This document shows positions 11,344 to 22,787 of a stretch of DNA of 64,000 bases, one piece after another. The stretch is from the NCBI GenBank assembly GCA_017983795.1, contig JAGOAS010000010.1, forward strand, positions 62,001 through 126,000. Reading direction: 5' to 3'. Made by a program: the position numbers and the translations under genes. How positions within the stretch are numbered: position 1 is the stretch's first letter; each line of letters starts with the position of its first letter. The notes below the pieces were generated by a model that saw only the letters and a list, made by a program, of their open reading frames with translations, did not search any database and was not told the origin of the DNA. This stretch comes from Piscinibacter sp. GTDB lineage: Bacteria; Pseudomonadota; Gammaproteobacteria; Burkholderiales; Burkholderiaceae_C.

Positions 11344-12273
11344 ATGGCCGCACTCGTCATTGCCGAACACGACCACGGCACCCTCAAGGGTGCGACCCTC
11401 AACACCGTCACCGCCGCCATCCAGTGCGGCGGCGAGGTGCACGTGCTGATTGCCGGCCAGAACGCCGCCGGCGCCGCCCAGGCCGCCGCGCAACTGCAGG
11501 GCGTGGCCAAGGTCATCCATGCCGACGGCGCCAGCCTCGCCGAGCAGCTCGCCGAGAACGTCGCCGCGCAGGTGCTCGCCATCGCCAGGAACTACAGCCA
11601 CATCCTCTTTCCGGCCACCGCGCACGGCAAGAACGTGGCGCCGCGCGTGGCCGCCAAGCTCGACGTGGCGCAGCTCAGCGACATCACCAAGGTGGTCAGC
11701 CCCGACACCTTCGAGCGCCCGATCTACGCCGGCAACGCCATTGCCACCGTGCAGAGCGCCGATGCGATCAAGGTCGTCACGGTGCGCACCACCGGCTTCG
11801 ACGCTGCGGGCCAGGGCGGCAGTGCCGCCATCGAGACGGTCGCTGCCGCGGCCGACAGCGGCAAGAGCAGCTTCGTCGGCAGCGAGCTCGCCAAGAGCGA
11901 CCGCCCCGAGCTGACCGCCGCCAAGATCATCGTCTCCGGTGGTCGTGCCATGGGCAGCAGCGAGAAGTTCAACGAAGTGCTGACGCCGCTGGCCGACAAG
12001 CTCGGCGCCGCGCTCGGTGCCAGCCGCGCTGCGGTCGACGCGGGCTACGCGCCGAACGACTGGCAGGTCGGCCAGACCGGCAAGATCGTCGCGCCCAGCC
12101 TGTATATCGCCTGCGGCATCAGCGGGGCAATCCAGCACCTGGCGGGCATGAAGGACTCCAAGGTGATCGTGGCGATCAACAAGGATCCGGAAGCGCCGAT
12201 CTTCAGCGTGGCCGACTTCGGCCTGGAGGCGGATCTGTTCACTGCCGTGCCCGAACTGGTGGCCGCGCTCTGA
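11344..12273 (+). CDS. etfA: Electron transfer flavoprotein, alpha subunit
   Basis: FAD-binding partner of EtfB. The 309 residues include the N-terminal alpha/beta domain and the conserved C-terminal FAD domain ([13 protein letters not shown], then [11 protein letters not shown] and [20 protein letters not shown]). Length and order are standard. It is followed by a terminator-like hairpin and then an acyl-CoA dehydrogenase, a natural electron donor. Confidence 0.97.
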   Translation: MAALVIAEHDHGTLKGATLNTVTAAIQCGGEVHVLIAGQNAAGAAQAAAQLQGVAKVIHADGASLAEQLAENVAAQVLAIARNYSHILFPATAHGKNVAPRVAAKLDVAQLSDITKVVSPDTFERPIYAGNAIATVQSADAIKVVTVRTTGFDAAGQGGSAAIETVAAAADSGKSSFVGSELAKSDRPELTAAKIIVSGGRAMGSSEKFNEVLTPLADKLGAALGASRAAVDAGYAPNDWQVGQTGKIVAPSLYIACGISGAIQHLAGMKDSKVIVAINKDPEAPIFSVADFGLEADLFTAVPELVAAL

Positions 12274-12292
12274 CCCGCTGACACCCCTCATC

Positions 12293-12330
12293 AGCCCGTT
12301 CGCCGATAGACCCTGGCCGACGGGCTTTTT
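12293..12330 (+). terminator. Probable intrinsic terminator after etfA
   Basis: AGCCCGT at 12293-12299 pairs with ACGGGCT at 12320-12326, followed by TTTTTCTT. The 20-base loop is long, so termination may be partial. It separates etfBA from the acyl-CoA dehydrogenase gene, which starts 30 bases later. Confidence 0.6.
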
Positions 12331-12359
12331 CTTGCCTGATTCACACCGAGGATGACACC

Positions 12360-14153
12360 GTGAGCTACGTCGCGCCGATCAAGGATATGCTGTTCTGCAT
12401 GAAGGAACTGGCCGCCATCGACGAGGTGGCGAAGCTGCCCGGCTTCGAGGAGGCCGGCCTCGACACCGCGCAGGCGGTGCTCGAGGAATGCGCCAAGCTC
12501 AACCAGGACGTGGTTGCGCCGCTGAACTGGGAGGGCGACAAGTACCCCTCGTCGTGGCACGACGGCAAGGTGACGACGACGCCGGGCTTCAAGGAGGCCT
12601 TCCGCCAGTTCGGCGAAGGCGGCTGGCAAGGCCTGCAGCACCCGACCGATTTCGGCGGCCAGGGCCTGCCCAAGACCATCGGCGCGGCCTGCATCGAGAT
12701 GCTCAACAGCGCCAACATGAGCTTCGCGCTGTGCCCGCTGCTGACCGACGGCGCAATCGAAGCGCTGCTCACCGCCGGCACGCCCGAGCAGCAGGCCACC
12801 TTCATCCCGAAGATGATCTCCGGCGAGTGGACCGGCACGATGAACCTGACCGAGCCGCAGGCCGGCAGCGATCTCGCGCTGGTGCGCACGCGCGCCGAGC
12901 CGCAGCCCGACGGCAGCTACAAGATCTTCGGCACCAAGATCTTCATCACCTACGGCGAGCACGACATGGCGGGCAACATCGTCCACCTCGTGCTGGCGCG
13001 CGTCGCCGGCGCGCCGGAGGGCGTGAAGGGCATCAGCCTGTTCGTCGTGCCGAAGTTCCTCGTCAACGCCGACGGCTCGCTGGGCGCGCGCAACGACGTG
13101 CACTGCGTCAGCATCGAGCACAAGCTGGGCATCAAGGCGAGCCCGACGGCGGTGCTGCAGTTCGGCGACAAGGGCGGGGCGATCGGCCAGCTCATCGGCC
13201 AGGAGAACCGCGGCCTCGAATACATGTTCATCATGATGAACGCGGCGCGCTACGCCGTCGGCGTACAGGGCATCGCGGTGGCCGAGCGCGCCTATCAGAA
13301 GGCCGTGGTCTACGCGAAGGATCGCGTGCAGTCGCGCCCGGTGGACGGCTCGATGCCGGGCAGCGCGCCCATCATCCACCACCCCGACGTGAAGCGCATG
13401 CTGATGACGATGCGTGCCTATACCGAAGGCTGCCGCGCGATGGCATTGACGGCGGCCGCGGCCTATGACGCCGCGCACCACCACGCCGACAAGGACGTGC
13501 GCGCGCAGAACCAGGCCTTCTACGAATTCCTGGTGCCGCTGGTGAAGGGCTACTCGACCGAGATGAGCCTGGAGGTGACGAGCCTGGGCGTGCAGGTGCA
13601 CGGCGGCATGGGCTTCATCGAGGAGACCGGCGCAGCGCAGTACTACCGCGACGCCAAGATCCTGACCATCTACGAAGGCACGACGGCGATCCAGGCCAAC
13701 GACCTGGTCGGCCGCAAGACGGCGCGCGACGGCGGCCAGACGGCCAAGGCGATCGCCCGCCAGATCGAGCAGACCGAAGCGGCGCTCGCCAAGAGCGGCA
13801 GTGCCGCCGCGCAGGCCATGCTCAAGCGCCTGCGCGCCGCGCGCGAGGCTTTCGTGCAGGTGGTCGATTTCGTCGCCGGCAATACCAAGGCGAGCCCGAA
13901 CGCGGTATTCGCCGGCTCGGTGCCCTACCTGATGCTGGCCGGCAACCTGATGGCCGGCTGGCAGATGGCGCGTGCGCTGCTCGCCGCCGAGAGCCAGCTC
14001 GCCCAGGGCGATGCCGACAAGCCCTTCCTCACGGCCAAGATCGCCACCGCGCGCTTCTACGCCGAGCACCTGTTGAGCAAGGCACCCGGCATGCGCGACA
14101 CCATCGTCGAAGGCGGCGAGAGCGCCACCGCCTTGCCCGTCGAAGCGTTCTGA
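12360..14153 (+). CDS. Acyl-CoA dehydrogenase, DmdC-like large type
   Basis: FAD enzyme that introduces the alpha-beta double bond into an acyl-CoA and donates electrons to ETF. The 597 residues are longer than the classical 380-residue form and match the large subfamily that includes 3-methylmercaptopropionyl-CoA dehydrogenase (DmdC). Visible are TMNLTEPQAGSDL at the FAD/substrate site, the helical C-terminal domain, and the likely catalytic Glu439 in TIYEGTTAIQ. It starts with GTG after GAGGATGA. The substrate (fatty acyl, dicarboxyl or methylthio-acyl) cannot be read from the sequence. It lies directly after etfBA, its expected electron acceptor. Confidence 0.9.
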   Translation: MSYVAPIKDMLFCMKELAAIDEVAKLPGFEEAGLDTAQAVLEECAKLNQDVVAPLNWEGDKYPSSWHDGKVTTTPGFKEAFRQFGEGGWQGLQHPTDFGGQGLPKTIGAACIEMLNSANMSFALCPLLTDGAIEALLTAGTPEQQATFIPKMISGEWTGTMNLTEPQAGSDLALVRTRAEPQPDGSYKIFGTKIFITYGEHDMAGNIVHLVLARVAGAPEGVKGISLFVVPKFLVNADGSLGARNDVHCVSIEHKLGIKASPTAVLQFGDKGGAIGQLIGQENRGLEYMFIMMNAARYAVGVQGIAVAERAYQKAVVYAKDRVQSRPVDGSMPGSAPIIHHPDVKRMLMTMRAYTEGCRAMALTAAAAYDAAHHHADKDVRAQNQAFYEFLVPLVKGYSTEMSLEVTSLGVQVHGGMGFIEETGAAQYYRDAKILTIYEGTTAIQANDLVGRKTARDGGQTAKAIARQIEQTEAALAKSGSAAAQAMLKRLRAAREAFVQVVDFVAGNTKASPNAVFAGSVPYLMLAGNLMAGWQMARALLAAESQLAQGDADKPFLTAKIATARFYAEHLLSKAPGMRDTIVEGGESATALPVEAF

Positions 14154-14181
14154 CCGCCTTCTGACCCCGGAGACCCGCAAC

Positions 14182-15144
14182 GTGTCGCTGCCTCCCCTCC
14201 TCGCCAAGCTGCCGCTGCCGGTGATCGGCTCGCCGCTGTTCATCATCAGCAACCCCAAGCTCGTGATCGAGCAGTGCAAGGCCGGCATCGTCGGCTCCAT
14301 GCCGGCGCTCAACGCGCGCCCGGCCGAGCAGTTCGACGAGTGGCTGGCCGAGATCACCGAGACGCTGGCGGCGCACGACCGCGCGAATCCGGACAAGCCG
14401 GCCGCGCCGTTCGCGATCAACCAGATCGTGCACAAGACCAACGACCGGCTCGAGCACGACATGGCGATCTGCGCCAAGTACAAGGTGCCTCTCGTCATCA
14501 CCTCGCTGGGCGCGCGCACCGACATCAACGAGGCGGTGCACGCCTGGGGCGGCATCGTGCTGCACGACATCATCAACAACGCCTTCGCGAAGAAGGCGAT
14601 CGAGAAGGGCGCCGACGGTCTCATCGCGGTGGCGGCCGGCGCCGGCGGCCATGCCGGCGTGAAGAGCCCGTTCGCGCTCATCCAGGAGATCCGCGCCTGG
14701 TTCGACGGGCCGCTGGCGCTGTCGGGCTCCATCGCCACCGGCGGCGCCGTGCTCGCGGCGCAGGCGATGGGCGCAGACCTTGCCTACATCGGCTCGGCCT
14801 TCATCGCCACCGAGGAGGCGCGCGCCAGCGAGGCCTACAAGCAGGCGATCGTCGAAGGCTCGTCGGACGACATCGTCTACTCGAACCTCTTCACCGGCGT
14901 GCACGGCAACTACCTGAAGGCGTCGATCCGCGCTGCAGGGCTCGACCCGGACAACCTGCCCGAGAGCGACCCGAGCAAGATGAGCTTCGGCGGCGGCGAG
15001 GGCTCCAAGTCCAAGGCCTGGAAGGACATCTGGGGCTGCGGCCAGGGCATCGGCGCGGTCGACAAGGTGGTGCCGGCGCGCGAGCTCGTCGCGCGCCTCG
15101 CCCGCGAGTACCAGGCGGCGCGCGCTCGCCTGTGCGCCGCCTGA
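14182..15144 (+). CDS. Nitronate monooxygenase / 2-nitropropane dioxygenase family flavoprotein
   Basis: TIM-barrel FMN protein of 320 residues with family features GSPLFIISNP, VAAGAGGHAG (FMN phosphate region) and LSGSIATGGAVLAAQAMGAD. Members act as nitronate monooxygenases, FabK-like enoyl reductases or quinone reductases, so the reaction is uncertain. It starts with GTG 28 bases after the acyl-CoA dehydrogenase and seems to belong to the same unit. That association with ETF and an acyl-CoA dehydrogenase argues for a role in acyl-CoA metabolism rather than nitroalkane detoxification, but this is inference. Confidence 0.85.
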   Translation: MSLPPLLAKLPLPVIGSPLFIISNPKLVIEQCKAGIVGSMPALNARPAEQFDEWLAEITETLAAHDRANPDKPAAPFAINQIVHKTNDRLEHDMAICAKYKVPLVITSLGARTDINEAVHAWGGIVLHDIINNAFAKKAIEKGADGLIAVAAGAGGHAGVKSPFALIQEIRAWFDGPLALSGSIATGGAVLAAQAMGADLAYIGSAFIATEEARASEAYKQAIVEGSSDDIVYSNLFTGVHGNYLKASIRAAGLDPDNLPESDPSKMSFGGGEGSKSKAWKDIWGCGQGIGAVDKVVPARELVARLAREYQAARARLCAA

Positions 15145-15243
15145 GCGGCTCTGTTTCGCCCAGTTTCTCTTCGGCACCTGAATCAGCGGCGCGTCAGCAT
15201 CGGTGCGGATGATGCGTGCCGGTGCTACAGTCGCGCCCGTGAC

Positions 15244-15249
15244 TTGACA
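15244..15249 (+). promoter_or_regulatory. Possible -35 box of the sucA promoter
   Basis: A perfect TTGACA lies 129 bases before sucA and just before the structured leader. No good -10 stands at the right distance (the best is TTGCTG at 15267), so this is weak evidence. An activator-dependent promoter would fit. Confidence 0.3.
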
Positions 15250-15266
15250 GGTCCTTCCCGTCCCCT

Positions 15267-15377
15267 TTGCTGGTAACAGCCGAGGCGGGTCGCTAGTCCG
15301 CCAGCCGGTTAAGCCGTGTCGCGGAAGGTTTTTCAACCCACTACAGTGCCGGAAACCGGCGCGAGAGGTGAGCGAAG
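15267..15377 (+). ncRNA. Structured 5' leader of sucA, candidate sucA RNA motif
   Basis: The leader can form several helices: GGCGG (15284-15288) with CCGCC (15298-15302), possibly closed by GCTGG/CCAGC; GGTT-TTTC-AACC (15327-15338); and GTGCCGG-AAA-CCGGCGC (15346-15362). The last helix ends directly before the ribosome site GAGAGGTGAG, so folding could control access to it. Known background: a conserved structure called the sucA RNA motif was described in Burkholderiales 5' leaders of sucA, overlaps the Shine-Dalgarno region and is suspected to be a riboswitch without a known ligand. Assignment here rests on position, lineage and hairpins, not on a covariance search. Confidence 0.55.
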
Positions 15378-18236
<2,859 letters not shown>

Positions 18237-18331
18237 GTCTGCTGCCAGGGGTGGCGCGCGCTGCGCGGCGCCACCCTGGCGTGCTTTCGCACGCGCGCGC
18301 GGCGTGAAACCGGATACCAGAAAGAACTGTC

Positions 18332-19591
18332 ATGGCAATCGTTGAAGTGAAGGTTCCGCAACTGTCGGAATCCGTGGCCGAAGCCACCCTGCTGCAATGG
18401 AAGAAGAAGCCCGGCGATGCCGTGGCCATCGACGAGATCCTCATCGAGATCGAGACCGACAAGGTGGTGCTCGAAGTGCCGGCGCCCTCGGCCGGCGTGC
18501 TGGCGCAGATCGTCAAGGGCGACGGCGAGAGCTGCGCCAGCGACGAGGTCATCGCGCGTATCGACACCGACGGCAAGGCCGCGGTGAGCCCGCTGGAAGT
18601 CAAGCAGGTGGCGCCCGCTGCCGCCGCCGCGCCCGCCGCCGCCGCGCCGGCATCCGCCGCCGGCATCGCGATGCCGGCAGCCGCCAAGATCATGGCCGAC
18701 AACAATCTCGCGGCGGGCTCGGTGCCCGGCACCGGCAAGGACGGCCGCGTCACCAAGGGCGACGTGCTGGGCGCGCTCGCGGCCGGCGCCAAGCCCGCTG
18801 CCGCGGCGCCTGCCGTCGCGGTGCCGGCCACGCCGGCGGTGGCCCGGCCGCTGCCCGCGGTGGCCGCGCCGACGGCGGCGAACCTGGGCGACCGCCCCGA
18901 GCAACGCGTGCCGATGTCGCGCCTGCGCGCGCGCGTCGCCGAACGTCTGCTGCAGTCGCAGGCCACCAACGCCATCCTCACCACCTTCAACGAGGTCAAC
19001 ATGGCCCCGGTGATGGAGATGCGCAAGCGCTTCCAGGAGAAGTTCGAGAAGGAGCACGGCGTCAAGATCGGCTTCATGAGCTTCTTCGTGAAGGCGGCCG
19101 TGGCGGCGCTGAAGAAGTACCCGGTGCTCAACGCCTCGGTGGACGGCAACGACATCGTCTACCACGGCTACTTCGACATCGGCATCGCGGTCGGTTCGCC
19201 GCGCGGCCTGGTGGTGCCCATCCTGCGCAATGCCGACCAGATGAGCTTCGCCGACATCGAGAAGAAGATCGCCGAGTTCGGCCAGAAGGCCAAGGACGGC
19301 AAGCTCTCGCTCGACGAGCTCTCCGGCGGCACCTTCTCGATCAGCAACGGCGGCGTGTTCGGCTCGATGCTCTCGACGCCCATCATCAACCCGCCGCAGA
19401 GCGCCATCCTCGGCGTGCACGCGACCAAGGACCGCGCCGTGGTCGAGAACGGCCAGGTCGTGGTGCGCCCGATCAACTACCTGGCGATGAGCTACGACCA
19501 CCGCATCATCGACGGCCGCGAGGCCGTGCTGGGACTGGTGGCGATGAAGGAAGCGCTGGAAGATCCGGCTCGCCTGCTGTTCGACATCTGA
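18332..19591 (+). CDS. sucB: Dihydrolipoamide succinyltransferase, E2 of 2-oxoglutarate dehydrogenase
   Basis: Core of the 2-oxoglutarate dehydrogenase complex. The 419 residues show one lipoyl domain with the lipoylated Lys44 in [11 protein letters not shown], an Ala/Pro-rich linker, a peripheral-subunit-binding domain at about 110-148 ([11 protein letters not shown] ... GRVTKGDVL), a second Ala/Pro linker, and the catalytic domain ending with His390 and Asp394 in [12 protein letters not shown] 95-base gap with no clear terminator separates it from sucA. Confidence 0.98.
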   Translation: MAIVEVKVPQLSESVAEATLLQWKKKPGDAVAIDEILIEIETDKVVLEVPAPSAGVLAQIVKGDGESCASDEVIARIDTDGKAAVSPLEVKQVAPAAAAAPAAAAPASAAGIAMPAAAKIMADNNLAAGSVPGTGKDGRVTKGDVLGALAAGAKPAAAAPAVAVPATPAVARPLPAVAAPTAANLGDRPEQRVPMSRLRARVAERLLQSQATNAILTTFNEVNMAPVMEMRKRFQEKFEKEHGVKIGFMSFFVKAAVAALKKYPVLNASVDGNDIVYHGYFDIGIAVGSPRGLVVPILRNADQMSFADIEKKIAEFGQKAKDGKLSLDELSGGTFSISNGGVFGSMLSTPIINPPQSAILGVHATKDRAVVENGQVVVRPINYLAMSYDHRIIDGREAVLGLVAMKEALEDPARLLFDI

Positions 19592-19601
19592 GGACGGCAC
19601 G

Positions 19602-21032
19602 ATGAGCACCAAACAATTCGACGTCGTCGTCATCGGCGGCGGCCCCGGCGGCTACATCGCGGCGATCCGCGCGGCGCAGCTCGGCATGAACGTCGCCTGC
19701 ATCGACGAGTGGAAGAACGACAAGGGCGGCCCGGCGCCGGGCGGCACCTGCACCAACGTCGGCTGCATCCCGAGCAAGGCTCTGCTGCAGTCGAGCGAGC
19801 ACTTCGAGCACGCCGGCCACCACTTCGCCGACCATGGCATCAGCCTCGCGGACCTGAAGATGGACGTGGCCAAGATGGTCGCGCGCAAGAGCCATGTCGT
19901 GAAGCAGAACAACGACGGCATCCTGTACCTCTTCAAGAAGAACAAGGTCAGCTTCTTCCACGGCCGCGGTTCCTTCGTGAAGGCGGCGGAAGGCGGCTAT
20001 CAGATCGCCGTGGCCGGCGCGGCGAACGAAACGCTGCAGGCCAGCCACGTGATCGTCGCCACCGGCTCCAACGCGCGCGCGCTGCCCGGCGCGCCCTTCG
20101 ACGAGGAGAAGATCCTCTCCAACGACGGCGCGCTGCGCATCCCGGCGGTGCCCAGGAAGCTGGGCGTGGTCGGCTCGGGCGTGATCGGCCTGGAGATGGG
20201 CTCGGTGTGGCGGCGTCTCGGCGCGGAAGTCACCATCCTCGAAGCGCTGCCGGGCTTCCTCGGTGCGGCGGACGAGCAGGTCGCCAAGGAGGCGCAGAAG
20301 GCCTTCGTCAAGCAGGGCCTGAAGTTCGAGTTCGGCGTGAAGATCAGCGAGGTCAAGGCCGACAAGAAAGGCGTGACGGTGGCCTACGCCAATGCCAAGG
20401 GCGAGGCCGTCTCGCTGGCGGTCGACAAGCTGATCGTCTCGATCGGCCGCGTGCCCAACACCATCGGCCTGAACCCCGAAGCCGTCGGCCTGAAGCTCGA
20501 CGAGCGCGGTGCCATCGTGGTCGACGGCGAGTGCAAGACCAATCTGCCCAACGTCTGGGCGGTGGGCGACGTTGTGCGCGGCCCCATGCTCGCGCACAAG
20601 GCGGAAGAAGAGGGTGTGGCGGTGGCCGAGCGCATCGCCGGCCAGCACGGCCACGTCAACTTCAACACCATTCCCTGGGTGATCTATACCAGCCCGGAGA
20701 TCGCCTGGGTCGGCCAGACCGAGCAGCAGCTGAAGGCCGCCGGCCGCGCCTACAAGGCCGGCAGCTTCCCCTTCATGGCCAACGGCCGCGCGCGCGCGCT
20801 GGGCGACACCACCGGCTTCGTCAAGTTTCTCGCCGATGCGGCGACCGACGAGATCCTCGGCGTGCACATCGTCGGGCCGTTCGCTTCGGAGCTGATCGCC
20901 GAGGCGGTCGTGGCGATGGAGTTCAAGGCCAGCGCCGAGGACATCGCGCGCATCTGCCACGCACACCCGAGCCTGTCGGAAGCGACGAAGGAAGCCGCCC
21001 TGGCGGTCGACAAGCGCACGCTGAACTTCTGA
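19602..21032 (+). CDS. lpdA: Dihydrolipoamide dehydrogenase, E3 component
   Basis: FAD/NAD disulfide oxidoreductase that re-oxidises the lipoyl group. The 476 residues show the FAD motif [11 protein letters not shown] near the N-terminus, the redox-active pair Cys50/Cys55 in [15 protein letters not shown], the NAD motif [13 protein letters not shown], and the His-Glu pair in [13 protein letters not shown] at the C-terminus. There is no extra N-terminal lipoyl domain. It starts 10 bases after sucB behind a GAGGA ribosome site and may serve other 2-oxoacid complexes too. Confidence 0.97.
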   Translation: MSTKQFDVVVIGGGPGGYIAAIRAAQLGMNVACIDEWKNDKGGPAPGGTCTNVGCIPSKALLQSSEHFEHAGHHFADHGISLADLKMDVAKMVARKSHVVKQNNDGILYLFKKNKVSFFHGRGSFVKAAEGGYQIAVAGAANETLQASHVIVATGSNARALPGAPFDEEKILSNDGALRIPAVPRKLGVVGSGVIGLEMGSVWRRLGAEVTILEALPGFLGAADEQVAKEAQKAFVKQGLKFEFGVKISEVKADKKGVTVAYANAKGEAVSLAVDKLIVSIGRVPNTIGLNPEAVGLKLDERGAIVVDGECKTNLPNVWAVGDVVRGPMLAHKAEEEGVAVAERIAGQHGHVNFNTIPWVIYTSPEIAWVGQTEQQLKAAGRAYKAGSFPFMANGRARALGDTTGFVKFLADAATDEILGVHIVGPFASELIAEAVVAMEFKASAEDIARICHAHPSLSEATKEAALAVDKRTLNF

Positions 21033-21039
21033 TCGCGGC

Positions 21040-22137
21040 ATGGGCGTCCGCGCGCTCTACGAAGCGACGCTCGCCGAGCGCGGCTACGCGGCCGACCCCG
21101 CGCAGCTGCGCGCGGTGGCCGCGCTGGAGCGCTGCGAGAACGAGTGGATCGCGTACAAGGCGCGCCGCAGCAATGCGGTGACGAAGATGCTGGTGCGCCC
21201 GCCGATCCCGCGCGGGGTCTACATGTTCGGCGGCGTGGGCCGGGGCAAGAGCTTCCTGATGGACTGCTTCTTCAACTCCGTGCCGCTGACGCGCAAGACT
21301 CGTCTGCACTTCCACGAGTTCATGCGTGAGGTGCACCGCGAGCTGCAGGAGCTCAAGGGCGTGGTCAACCCGCTGCAGGAGCTGGGCGCGCGCATCGCGC
21401 GGCGGCACCGGCTGATCTGCTTCGACGAGTTCCACGTCGCCGACGTGACCGACGCGATGATCCTGCACCGCCTGCTCGAATCGCTGTTCGAACACCGCGT
21501 CAGCATCGTCACCACCTCGAACTTCCACCCCGACGACCTGTACCCGAACGGCCTGCACCGCGACCGCATCCTGCCGGCGATCGCGCTGCTGAAGGACAGG
21601 CTCGAGGTCATCAACGTCGACCACGGCACCGACTACCGCCAGCGCACGCTCGAGCACGTCAAGCTCTACCACTGTCCGCTCGGGCCGGCGGCCGACGCGG
21701 CGATGAACGAGGCCTTCGAGCAGCTTGCCGAGGCGCGCGACGAGGATCCGGTGCTGCGCATCGAGCACCGCGAGCTGCGCGCGCGCCGGCGCGCCGGCGG
21801 CGTGGTGTGGTTCGACTTCAAGGTGTTGTGCGGCGGCCCGCGCTCGCAGAACGACTACCTCGAGATCGCCTCGCAGTTCCACACGGTGCTGCTCTCCGAC
21901 GTGCCGCACATGCCGCTGCGCATGGCCTCCGAGGCGCGCCGCTTCACCTGGCTGGTCGACGTGCTCTACGACCGGCGCTGCAAGCTGATCCTGTCGGCCG
22001 AGGTGCCGGCGGAGCAGCTCTACACCGAGGGGCCGCTGGCGCACGAGTTCCCGCGCACGGTGTCGCGGCTGGCGGAGATGCAGTCGGCCGAGTTCCTGGC
22101 GCTCGAGCGCCGCACGGTGGACACTTCGCTGACATGA
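21040..22137 (+). CDS. zapE: Cell division protein ZapE (AFG1-like ATPase)
   Basis: P-loop ATPase of the AFG1/ZapE family, linked in E. coli to Z-ring constriction and in mitochondria to clearance of membrane proteins. The 365 residues contain MFGGVGRGKSFLMD (Walker A at about 64-71) and RLICFDEFHVAD (Walker B). It starts 7 bases after lpdA, an arrangement I recall as common in Burkholderiales. Its stop codon lies inside CTGACATGA (22129-22137), which is repeated exactly 77 bases later at the start of the next gene. Confidence 0.92.
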   Translation: MGVRALYEATLAERGYAADPAQLRAVAALERCENEWIAYKARRSNAVTKMLVRPPIPRGVYMFGGVGRGKSFLMDCFFNSVPLTRKTRLHFHEFMREVHRELQELKGVVNPLQELGARIARRHRLICFDEFHVADVTDAMILHRLLESLFEHRVSIVTTSNFHPDDLYPNGLHRDRILPAIALLKDRLEVINVDHGTDYRQRTLEHVKLYHCPLGPAADAAMNEAFEQLAEARDEDPVLRIEHRELRARRRAGGVVWFDFKVLCGGPRSQNDYLEIASQFHTVLLSDVPHMPLRMASEARRFTWLVDVLYDRRCKLILSAEVPAEQLYTEGPLAHEFPRTVSRLAEMQSAEFLALERRTVDTSLT

Positions 22138-22140
22138 CCG

Positions 22141-22213
22141 CCCCAAGCTCGCTTCGCTCGCTGCCCCCAGGGGGCGCTCAGTGGCTTCGGAACGGCCGTG
22201 CGCCACTGACATG
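22141..22213 (+). repeat. Dispersed intergenic repeat, copy 1, ending at a start codon
   Basis: This 73-base segment is nearly identical to the reverse complement of 52185-52260. It starts CCCCAAGCTCGCTTCG and ends GCGCCACTGACATG, with ATG the start codon of the next gene. It can fold into two hairpins: GCCCCC/GGGGGC, and CAGTGGC (22179-22185) with GCCACTG (22202-22208). It is flanked by exact 9-base direct repeats CTGACATGA at 22129-22137 and 22206-22214. The second flank shares its first 8 bases with the element end seen in copy 2, so it may be part of the element rather than a target duplication. Confidence 0.85.
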
Positions 22214-22780
22214 AAGCGCCTGCGCGTTGCCCTGCCGAGCCTGCTGTGCGTGCTGCTCGCCGCGCTCGAGCCGGCGCGTGCCGACGACAGCGCCGAGCGC
22301 TCGCGCATCGCGCGCGAGCGCGCCGAGGCGCAGGCGCGTTTCGAGGCGCGGCGGCGCGAGTGCGAGACGCGCTTCGCGGTCACCGCCTGCGTCGACGAGG
22401 CGCGTGCCGAGCACCGCCAGGCGCTGCAGCGCCTGCGCCGCGAGGAGGGCGTGCTCGACGAGGCGCAGCGCCGCCAGCGCGCCGCGGCGCGCATGGCGGC
22501 CATCGAGGCGAAGCAGCGCGCCGAGCGCGAACGGGCGAATGCGCCGCGCGCGGAGCGTCCGGGGGTGTCGCCGCAGCTGCGGCCACCGCGCCAGCCGGCT
22601 GCGGCGCCGAAAGCGGCATCGGCGCCGGCCAGCGCGCCGGATCGTTCGGCCGAAGAGGCGCGCAGCCGCGCCCGCTTCGAGGCGCGCCGGCGCGACGCGC
22701 GCGAGCACCGCGAGCAGGCCGAACAGCGCGAGCAGAACGGAAAGAAGGCCGCGCCGCTGCCGGATCCGGCAGCGCGCTGA
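22211..22780 (+). CDS. Exported charged coiled-coil protein of unknown function
   Basis: Unrecognised protein of 189 residues. It has a signal peptide (MKRLRVALPSLLCVLLAALE, likely cut after PARA), then long Arg/Glu/Ala-rich helices. Two cysteines, Cys51 and Cys60, lie in ECETRFAVTACVDEAR and could form a disulfide in the periplasm. The block ARFEARRR appears twice, near residues 42-49 and 155-162, suggesting internal duplication. A Pro/Ala linker lies between. The ATG belongs to the repeat element; a GTG in frame at 22181 would lie inside the repeat and is less likely. It is convergent with the PP2C gene, 7 bases away. TolA-like or adaptor roles are only guesses. Confidence 0.75.
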   Translation: MKRLRVALPSLLCVLLAALEPARADDSAERSRIARERAEAQARFEARRRECETRFAVTACVDEARAEHRQALQRLRREEGVLDEAQRRQRAAARMAAIEAKQRAERERANAPRAERPGVSPQLRPPRQPAAAPKAASAPASAPDRSAEEARSRARFEARRRDAREHREQAEQREQNGKKAAPLPDPAAR

Positions 22781-22787
22781 AGCGAGA

